Shown: one piece after another, positions 5,847 through 11,820 of the stretch | Layout: every line of letters starts with the position of its first letter | Numbering within the stretch: position 1 is the first letter of the stretch | Source of the DNA: JAZNGX01 sp045576675 | GTDB lineage: Bacteria > Bacillota > Clostridia > Monoglobales > Firm-18 | NCBI GenBank assembly: GCA_045576675.1 | Contig: JAZNGX010000042.1 | Span: forward strand, 1-11,820 | Length of the DNA: 11,820 bases | Reading direction: 5' to 3' | The notes under the pieces: generated by a model | The model's database searches: none | What the model was told of the DNA's origin: nothing | The model's input: only the letters and a program-made list of their open reading frames with translations | Position numbers and translations under genes: made by a program

Positions 5847-7519
5847 TAAATAAACTTAAAAAAGCTGTTTCAATTGCAGTTTGTACAATGGTTGCATTTT
5901 CAGTTACTGCTTTTGGAATGACTTTGGAGACTCCATCTTATCTGGACGGCTCTGTAATTATTAAAGGAACAGGTGTTCCTGATAAAATTGTTACATTAAC
6001 AGCAGTTAAACAGGGTGGAAGCATACGTAATAAGGCAGATTTTGCTGCGATTGCTGATGTTGTAGCAGATGAAAATGGTAATTTTGAGATAAGCTTTTCT
6101 GTTGATGATTCTCTTGGCGGAGGGGTGTTTGTTGCAAACGTTTTGCAGGAAGGCGACACCATAAAAACTGTAAGCTTTGAACATTCAAGTGAACAAAGCA
6201 GAGAGACGGCTGCTGATTTACTGAAAGCTGCAGCAGATTCAGCAACGGTAACAAATCTTATTGCAACTACATCACAGCATTATGTTCCGCTAAAGAATAT
6301 TGGTATTCCTTGTGATGATTATAATGCACTATCGAATAAGACTGCTGTTGCAGATTTATTTAATGCCAATAAAACTACAACAATGTCTAATGAACAGCTT
6401 GCAAAGTGCTTTTCAAAGGCTTGTGGAATCGGAATGTTAAACAGTGGTGCTGATAAAGAAGCTGCTCTTAGAATTATAGATGCTGAATTTGAAGGCATAA
6501 AGTGGTCAGCAGCTTCAGAAGAAGTTAAAGGCTGGATTATAGCTTCAATGACTGCACAGGGTGCAATTTCAACATTTGCAGATTTTGATAGTAAGTATGC
6601 TAAAGCAAATGCTTTGTATATTATCAACACTGCAAGATACACGACAATAGAAAACTATATTGATACTTATGCAACAGTGTTGGGGATTGCAACAAGTGAA
6701 GAATATACAAAATACAATGCAATTACAGACAATGTTACACTAAATAAAGTAAATCAGGCTATTGTTACTTCATTAAGCTCATCAAAGGCACTGACAGCTG
6801 ATACTCTTCTTGCAATAATTACAAATGCAGTAAATAGTAATCAGCAAACCGGAATTACTCCCGGTGGTTCTTCTGCAGGCGGCGGTTCATCCGGTGGCGG
6901 AGGAGGCGGTGGCGGAGGATCTGTCACAAGCAACTATCAGGTAAATAATAATCCTGAAACGCCGGTTAAGCCTGTTTCTCCTATGTTTAATGACATTGAC
7001 GGATATGACTGGGCAAAAACCCAAATAACTGTTCTTGCTGAAAAGCATATTATAAACGGTACCGGTGATAACAAATATGAACCCGGCAGAAGCGTAACAC
7101 GAGAAGAATTTGTTAAAATGATAATAAGCTCGTTTATGTTGGGTGAGCAGGATGGAGAAAACAAATTTGTTGATATGCCTGATGACCACTGGGCATATGG
7201 GTATGTTATGAGTGGCGTTAACAACGGACTTATTAACGGAATAAGCCCAAGCGAGTTTGGCATTGGTTCTGCAATAAGCAGACAGGATGCAGCAGTTATA
7301 ATTGACCGCGTATTTAAAAAGTTAGAAATAACAATTGATAATGAACGAGAATATACAGGCTTTGCGGACGATAATGCAATTGCAGATTATGCTAAAGAAA
7401 GCATAACAAAGCTATATTGCGGAAACGTGTTAAATGGCAAGGGTGATAACTTTGAACCAAATGCCAGTCTTACACGTGCAGAAGCAGCAGTTCTGATATA
7501 TGGCGCAATGAACAGGTAA
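5843..7519 (+). CDS. Secreted surface protein with Ig-like N-domain, Gly-rich linker and three C-terminal SLH domains
   Basis: A 558-residue exported protein, probably bound to the cell wall through its SLH domains. It starts with a Sec signal peptide (about 1-25, cleavage near AFG). Residues 37-113 (KGTGVPDKIVTLTAVKQGG to GVFVANVLQEGDTI) look like an Ig-like beta-sandwich. Residues 114-335 are mainly helical and Ala-rich, with no family I recognise. A linker at about 340-360 is almost entirely Gly/Ser. Three SLH domains follow at about 382-431, 442-491 and 507-556, carrying the expected motif as VTREEF, ISRQDA and LTRAEA; the conserved Arg of the TRAE motif, needed for binding secondary cell-wall polymer, is present in all three. 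An AGGAGG site lies 9 bases before the ATG, which overlaps the permease stop (ATGA). It may hold the other surface proteins or a polysaccharide near the importer. No catalytic domain is seen. Confidence 0.9.
   Translation: MINKLKKAVSIAVCTMVAFSVTAFGMTLETPSYLDGSVIIKGTGVPDKIVTLTAVKQGGSIRNKADFAAIADVVADENGNFEISFSVDDSLGGGVFVANVLQEGDTIKTVSFEHSSEQSRETAADLLKAAADSATVTNLIATTSQHYVPLKNIGIPCDDYNALSNKTAVADLFNANKTTTMSNEQLAKCFSKACGIGMLNSGADKEAALRIIDAEFEGIKWSAASEEVKGWIIASMTAQGAISTFADFDSKYAKANALYIINTARYTTIENYIDTYATVLGIATSEEYTKYNAITDNVTLNKVNQAIVTSLSSSKALTADTLLAIITNAVNSNQQTGITPGGSSAGGGSSGGGGGGGGGSVTSNYQVNNNPETPVKPVSPMFNDIDGYDWAKTQITVLAEKHIINGTGDNKYEPGRSVTREEFVKMIISSFMLGEQDGENKFVDMPDDHWAYGYVMSGVNNGLINGISPSEFGIGSAISRQDAAVIIDRVFKKLEITIDNEREYTGFADDNAIADYAKESITKLYCGNVLNGKGDNFEPNASLTRAEAAVLIYGAMNR
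6859..6920 (+). repeat. GC-rich low-complexity tract encoding a Gly/Ser linker
   Basis: About 60 bases dominated by GGC, GGT and GGA codons encode a run including nine consecutive glycines in the SLH protein (about residues 341-360). The tract is much richer in G+C than its surroundings. It links the helical region to the SLH domains and is a likely site of length variation by slippage. Confidence 0.75.
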
Positions 7520-7531
7520 GGAGGGACAGTT

Positions 7532-10060
7532 ATGAAAAAAATTATATGTTTGCTAATGATTGTAATAATGAGTATGACGTCCGTTGTATTGCCTGTTGCT
7601 GCCAATGATATTCAAGACAGCGTTTCAATGCAGATTTTTGATAAGCTTACTAAGCTTGGGATTATAAACGGGTATGATTATAATAAGGTTATGTTGTATG
7701 AGCCGGTAACACGTTATCAGTTTCTTTCAGCACTTAATAATATTACCACTAATACTCCGGTAAGTCTTTTTGAGTATGATGACAGCGTTGTTGAAAGTGC
7801 TGCAGGGTTGGGTGTACTTGCTGATAAAAGCAATTTCAGACCTAACGACACAGTTCTTCTTGAAGAAGCTGTTAAAATGTCGGTAGTAATGCTTGGCTAT
7901 ATGAATGATGCACAGCGTCAGGGCGGGTATCCTTTTGGTCATATGTCTGTTGCAACAACACTTAAGCTTTTGTCAGGTGTTAATGCAGGAGCAGGCGAAA
8001 TGTTAAATCTTTATGATATGCTTTGTTTATTAGATAATGTTATTGATGCTCCCGTACTTGTGCAGACAACCTATGGTATCAGAGAAGAATATACTGCCAG
8101 AGCAAAAGATACTCTATTGTATCTAAAAAGAGATATTTATGTGGCAGAAGGTATTGTAAATGCGAATGAATATACAAGCCTTTATGCAAAAACCGGTGTT
8201 GGAGCAGGCAGAATTATGATTGGAAATAACACATATTTTAATGATGATGTTAGTTACAACAATCTTCTTGGATGTGCTGTTGAAGCTTATGTCAGGGAAG
8301 ATGAAGTAAAATCAGACGTCGTTTTGTATGTTGGTGAAAGCAAATATAACAAAACTGTAAAAATCATTGACGAATATGAACCATCAATAAATGCTGATTT
8401 TACAGAGCTTTCATATTATCCTGAAAACAGCACAAGAAAAACGACTGCAGATATTGTGGCTGCACCAAGTGTTATCAAAAACGGTGTTTTGTATGATACA
8501 TATACGGCTCAGGATTTTGATTTAACATCAGGCGACCTGTTGCTTGTTGATAACAATCGTGACGGAATATATGATGTTGTAAAAATCACATCATATCAGC
8601 TTATGGTGCTTAACGCCGCACCGGGCTATGGCGAATCTGTAATTAATATTTACACTCATTCAGGTGCATTAAAAATGCTTGATTTAGGTGTTTATGACAG
8701 CAATAAATTTGTAAGTATTATTATGGATGGAAAAGAAATAACGCTTTCTGAGCTTCAGAAGTTCGACGTATTAAATGTTGCAACCTCTGCTGACGGACGT
8801 GTTACAAATATTTATGTAACAAGAAGCTCGTTAACAGGTAACATTGAAAGCATTCAGGATACAGACAAGATATATGTTGGAAATATTGAGTATCAGCTGT
8901 CTGACGGATATATGCGTGCACTGGCTGCAAACGATAGTAAAGCTCCTGAATTTAAGGTTGGCGACAAGTATATTTTGTATCTCGACCTTTTTGGAAAAAT
9001 TGCAGCAGCACAAAGCATCAGCAGCGGTGATTACATATACGGCTATGTAATAAAAGGTGCTTATGAAACAGGAATGGACGGTAAGCTGCAGCTTAGAATA
9101 TTTGATGAAAATGAAAACTGGGTTACAATGATTGTGCCTGATAAGCTGAAGGTTAATAATGAAAGAAAAACCTCACAAGAATTATATGCTATGTTGTTTA
9201 ACAACGGTATTATCAAGCCTCAGCTTCTTGCGTATAAAACAAGTGATGGTGTTAATTTCAGTGAAATACTTGTAGCAGAAGTCGGTGCAGAAGGTGACAG
9301 CGGTAAGTATATGCGCCTTGATGAATGTTCGGGTACTTACAGACAAACCAACAGCTCAATTGACTGGCAGTGCTTTATAAAGGACAATGCATTAATATGG
9401 GTTGTTCCAAAGGACATCACAAATGAGGAAGGCTATTATATTGATACTAAGCTTAATGTGTTTGTAAACGGCAATAATTATACAGTAACACCTTATAACA
9501 TAGATGAATATAACACATCGGATAAGCTTGTATGGAAATCTACAAAGGAGGCTTCAACAGGAAATGTATTTCTTGTTGAAAAGGTCGGAGTTGGCTTTGA
9601 CGAAAATGGTTATGAGGTTGCTCAGCTAACAGGTGTTACACCGGGTTATCCGAGATTTACAATACAAACAAGTACAGACGGCTTGTTTAACGGTCTAAAA
9701 AAAGGTGACGCAATCACATTTGTAGCGAATGGTGGAAAGGTAGTTGATAAAACTCTTTTATATAGCTATTCGGGAGGAAAAAGACCGTTCCTTACACCCA
9801 CCCAAAGTGCAAGCAATAAATGGCACAATAGTATTGTGGGCGGAACAATTACAGCGGTTGATCTTGATTATCCAATAATTAAGATTTCATCAACCGAGAG
9901 CAAAAATGTTGTTTTAAATCCGTCGGTAACAAACGTGTTGATTTACAACACTGCAAATGACACAGCGTCTGTCGGTGACCTTTCAGATATAACTATCGGT
10001 GACTATGCAGTGTTTAACATTCTTTATTCGATGCCAAGGGCAATCATAATATATAGATAA
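7532..10060 (+). CDS. Large secreted protein with degenerate N-terminal SLH repeats and beta-rich C-terminal region
   Basis: An 842-residue exported protein; function unknown. The signal peptide is residues 1-24 (MKKIICLLMIVIMSM to PVAA). Three SLH-like repeats follow at about 33-72, 86-123 and 134-177; the third has the GYPFGHMSVATTLKLL pattern common in Clostridia surface proteins. Only the first keeps the TRAE-type Arg (VTRYQF, 59-64); the others read VLLEEA and LNLYDM. The remaining 650 residues look beta-rich, with short units of the form G-hydrophobic-x-hydrophobic ending in a strand and Tyr (near 207-236, 435-456, 502-530 and 770-800) and a possible calcium loop DNNRDGIYD at 340-348. 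The C-terminus ends in a strand, RAIIIYR, with no anchor. An AAGGAGGG site, starting inside the previous stop, lies 6 bases before the ATG, and the gap to the preceding gene is 12 bases. It may be a surface scaffold or binding protein; no enzyme motif was recognised. Confidence 0.85.
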   Translation: MKKIICLLMIVIMSMTSVVLPVAANDIQDSVSMQIFDKLTKLGIINGYDYNKVMLYEPVTRYQFLSALNNITTNTPVSLFEYDDSVVESAAGLGVLADKSNFRPNDTVLLEEAVKMSVVMLGYMNDAQRQGGYPFGHMSVATTLKLLSGVNAGAGEMLNLYDMLCLLDNVIDAPVLVQTTYGIREEYTARAKDTLLYLKRDIYVAEGIVNANEYTSLYAKTGVGAGRIMIGNNTYFNDDVSYNNLLGCAVEAYVREDEVKSDVVLYVGESKYNKTVKIIDEYEPSINADFTELSYYPENSTRKTTADIVAAPSVIKNGVLYDTYTAQDFDLTSGDLLLVDNNRDGIYDVVKITSYQLMVLNAAPGYGESVINIYTHSGALKMLDLGVYDSNKFVSIIMDGKEITLSELQKFDVLNVATSADGRVTNIYVTRSSLTGNIESIQDTDKIYVGNIEYQLSDGYMRALAANDSKAPEFKVGDKYILYLDLFGKIAAAQSISSGDYIYGYVIKGAYETGMDGKLQLRIFDENENWVTMIVPDKLKVNNERKTSQELYAMLFNNGIIKPQLLAYKTSDGVNFSEILVAEVGAEGDSGKYMRLDECSGTYRQTNSSIDWQCFIKDNALIWVVPKDITNEEGYYIDTKLNVFVNGNNYTVTPYNIDEYNTSDKLVWKSTKEASTGNVFLVEKVGVGFDENGYEVAQLTGVTPGYPRFTIQTSTDGLFNGLKKGDAITFVANGGKVVDKTLLYSYSGGKRPFLTPTQSASNKWHNSIVGGTITAVDLDYPIIKISSTESKNVVLNPSVTNVLIYNTANDTASVGDLSDITIGDYAVFNILYSMPRAIIIYR

Positions 10061-10083
10061 TAAAAGAAAGAGGGTAAAAATTT

Positions 10084-11820
10084 ATGTTAAAAAAATTACT
10101 ATCAATCGTTTTATGTCTGAGCATGCTTTTAAGCATGGTGTGCGTAACAGGCGTAAGTGCGGGTGCAAGCTATGCATTCAAAAACGTACTTGTTGGTGAG
10201 TACACATCGGCAGGTGATACATTAAACATCGGTTGGAAAAACCCTGTGTCAGATACTATTACAAAAGTTGCATTGTATGACATTACTGATGGTACAGAAA
10301 CTGTTGTAAAGAATGACTTTGCAACAACAAGCGGTACAGTAATTGAACATTCAATAACAGGTCTTACAAAAGGTACACCTAAAACATATAAGGTTAAGGC
10401 AACTTTTTCAGATGCAGACCCTGTTGAATACATAGTTTCAGGCTGCCCGCAGGCATTGGGTGCCATTATCGATACTTACTTACCCGGTGCGAACAGCACA
10501 ACAGGAGAAGGATTTAGAATTCAGTTAGTTAAGAACTTTTCAATACCGCCTTATGTGGCAGAAATAGATACAACGGAAAAACATTCAGGTACTGCATCAT
10601 TCCATATTGCAGTAGACAGACCTACAAACGGAAATTACCCTCAGCTTATGTATTATATTGATAAAACTAAGCTAACAGCAAATGCAAGCCATCTGCAGCT
10701 TGAATTTTATGTAAAAGGAAATGACCTTAATGGGGTTATGCTTTTGCCGAAGAAAAATCAAAGCCAGTGGTTTGCGGCAAAGTCAGGCAGTGTAGATTAC
10801 AGTGATTGGACTAAAAAGACATGGACTGCAGCTATAAATGGTACAGGTTGGATTAGCTTTGGTTTTGCTGAAACAGCAGAAGATTTTTGGATAGATGATT
10901 TTGCAATTTATGAAGTTACAACAGACGGAACAGTTTTAACAACAAACCTTGCTGTAGATGGCGGCTTTGAAACAGCAGAAGCTGCACCTGCAGCTGTAAC
11001 AGGTGGTACTGCAGAAGGTCTTGACGGTGCATTAAAGCTTTCATGGACAGACGAGTTGGCAGCAAGATACAATGTTTATGATGAAGAGGGTAACTTGATT
11101 GCTGACCTTTCAGGAGAAACAGATGAGCTTTATATTACAGGTCTTACAAATGATGTTTCATACAGCTACACAGTTAAGCCTGTTGCAACATTTGGCACAG
11201 AGGGTAGTGCAACAGTTCTTACAGGTACTCCTGAGGTTGGCGGTGCAGTTGAAGTTGACACATCAGCATACGAGTTCAAAAATGTTATAGTAGCTGCAAG
11301 ACAGGCAGGTGAAAATCAGCTAAGACTTGGCTGGATTAACCCCAAGGTTGATACAATAGAAAAATTAAGCCTTTACTATAAGCCTGCTGCAAGCAACAGC
11401 TGGACACTTGTAACAGACGAGCTTCCTAAAACAAACGGTACAACAAACGAAATTATTGTTGCACAGACAGGTGCTACAGTAACACAGGGAACAAATTCAA
11501 GTGGTAATGAAGCATTAACAGTTTACAATGTTGCAGATTTGGCAACAGGCAGCTCATATAGCTTTAAGCTTGTTGCAAGCTACAGCGATTACGCTCTTGA
11601 CACTGAATATACAACAGATTGTACTTTACAAACACATGGAAACTCAAAAACAACATATTTTGATTCAACAGGTCAGTATATTGCAAGCTATATTGACGGA
11701 ACTGCAAAAGTAACAAATGTTCCTACAATGATGATTGAACTTGATGACAGTGTTTCAGCAAGCGACGGCAATGCATCGGTACATGTTGTTTCAAATCAGG
11801 GATATTTGTATGGTGGTAGC
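10084..11820 (+). CDS. Partial secreted multidomain protein: FN3-like and carbohydrate-binding-like modules (truncated by window edge)
   Basis: This reading frame stays open for 579 codons to the last base, so the C-terminus is missing. ATG 10084 has an AGAGGG site 9 bases upstream and lies 23 bases after the previous stop. A Sec signal peptide (1-26, MLKKLLSIVLCLSMLL to VSA) is followed by an FN3-like domain (30-125), a jelly-roll carbohydrate-binding-like module (about 137-279, with SGTASFHIAV, LQLEFYVKG and closing WIDDFAIYEV), a more standard FN3 domain (about 302-377) and a second FN3-like domain beginning YEFKNVIV (396). The start of a second binding-like module (about 528 onward) has DGNASVHVV where the first has SGTASFHIA. 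Thr and Ala are abundant, mostly ACA and GCA codons. Such proteins in Clostridia are often extracellular polysaccharide-degrading enzymes or adhesins; any catalytic or SLH part would lie beyond the edge. As last visible gene of the operon it may supply substrate to the importer. Confidence 0.85.
   Translation, partial: MLKKLLSIVLCLSMLLSMVCVTGVSAGASYAFKNVLVGEYTSAGDTLNIGWKNPVSDTITKVALYDITDGTETVVKNDFATTSGTVIEHSITGLTKGTPKTYKVKATFSDADPVEYIVSGCPQALGAIIDTYLPGANSTTGEGFRIQLVKNFSIPPYVAEIDTTEKHSGTASFHIAVDRPTNGNYPQLMYYIDKTKLTANASHLQLEFYVKGNDLNGVMLLPKKNQSQWFAAKSGSVDYSDWTKKTWTAAINGTGWISFGFAETAEDFWIDDFAIYEVTTDGTVLTTNLAVDGGFETAEAAPAAVTGGTAEGLDGALKLSWTDELAARYNVYDEEGNLIADLSGETDELYITGLTNDVSYSYTVKPVATFGTEGSATVLTGTPEVGGAVEVDTSAYEFKNVIVAARQAGENQLRLGWINPKVDTIEKLSLYYKPAASNSWTLVTDELPKTNGTTNEIIVAQTGATVTQGTNSSGNEALTVYNVADLATGSSYSFKLVASYSDYALDTEYTTDCTLQTHGNSKTTYFDSTGQYIASYIDGTAKVTNVPTMMIELDDSVSASDGNASVHVVSNQGYLYGGS
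10171..10920 (+). repeat. Module pair copy 1 (FN3-like plus carbohydrate-binding-like)
   Basis: Residues 30-279 of the last protein. The first strand reads YAFKNVLV and a Trp strand IGWKNP follows; the second half contains IPPYVAEID and SGTASFHIAV. The same order of motifs recurs 366 residues later, so the two copies appear to have arisen by duplication followed by clear divergence. Confidence 0.6.
11269..11820 (+). repeat. Module pair copy 2 (incomplete at window edge)
   Basis: Residues 396-579 of the last protein. It matches copy 1 in order: YEFKNVIV, LGWINP, then VPTMMIELD and DGNASVHVV. The copy is cut off by the end of the window in the middle of the binding-like module. Confidence 0.6.

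Noticed and set aside
7517..7532. A separate promoter or terminator before the 842-residue protein gene, or in the 23-base gap at 10061-10083
   Set aside because: The gaps hold only ribosome binding sites and A-rich sequence, with no hairpin plus T-run or promoter boxes.
5938..7605. Minus-strand ORFs opposite the SLH protein (for example 6319-6642, 6937-7263 and 7387-7605)
   Set aside because: They lie within a well-supported coding frame with signal peptide and SLH domains and show no domain of their own.
11099..11713. Plus-strand ORFs rich in Gln and Leu at 11099-11290 and 11528-11713
   Set aside because: These are alternate-frame readings of the Thr/Ala-rich open frame that runs from 10084 to the edge; GCA and ACA codons read as CAG-type codons in the shifted frame.

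Overview
The window looks like chromosomal DNA from a Gram-positive, anaerobic Clostridia-type bacterium. This rests on the AT-rich sequence, the strong AAGGAGG-type ribosome binding sites, the sigma-A-like promoters, a lipoprotein-anchored sugar-binding protein and several cell-surface proteins with S-layer homology (SLH) domains. SLH-rich gut fibre degraders such as the Monoglobus group are a reasonable comparison, but the sequence alone does not fix the genus.

Layout. On the minus strand (about 34-2469) there is a large membrane-anchored AraC-family regulator. A 60-residue ORF of unknown function follows it, with its ribosome binding site overlapping the regulator's stop codon. A 175-base divergent intergenic region (2470-2644) holds two back-to-back promoters, one for each direction, with TGGA-type repeats between and around them. 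On the plus strand, from 2645 to the right edge, six genes are packed tightly: a lipoprotein solute-binding protein, two CUT1-type ABC permeases, an SLH protein with a glycine-rich linker, a second surface protein with degenerate N-terminal SLH repeats, and a secreted multidomain protein (FN3-like plus carbohydrate-binding-like modules) that runs off the window. Junctions are TAATG or ATGA overlaps, or gaps of 12 and 23 bases, and no terminator is visible between genes. The six are best read as one operon.

How the parts may work together (inference). The transmembrane regulator senses something outside the cell and switches on the adjacent operon. The surface and secreted proteins bind a polysaccharide at the cell wall, and the binding protein plus permeases import the released oligosaccharides. 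No ATPase gene is present, so the importer probably borrows a shared MsmX/UgpC-type ATPase from elsewhere. No glycoside hydrolase or polysaccharide lyase domain is visible, although the truncated last gene may carry one beyond the edge. The substrate cannot be read from the window.

No rRNA or convincing tRNA genes, mobile elements, CRISPR arrays or stretches of more than 300 bases without a gene were seen.
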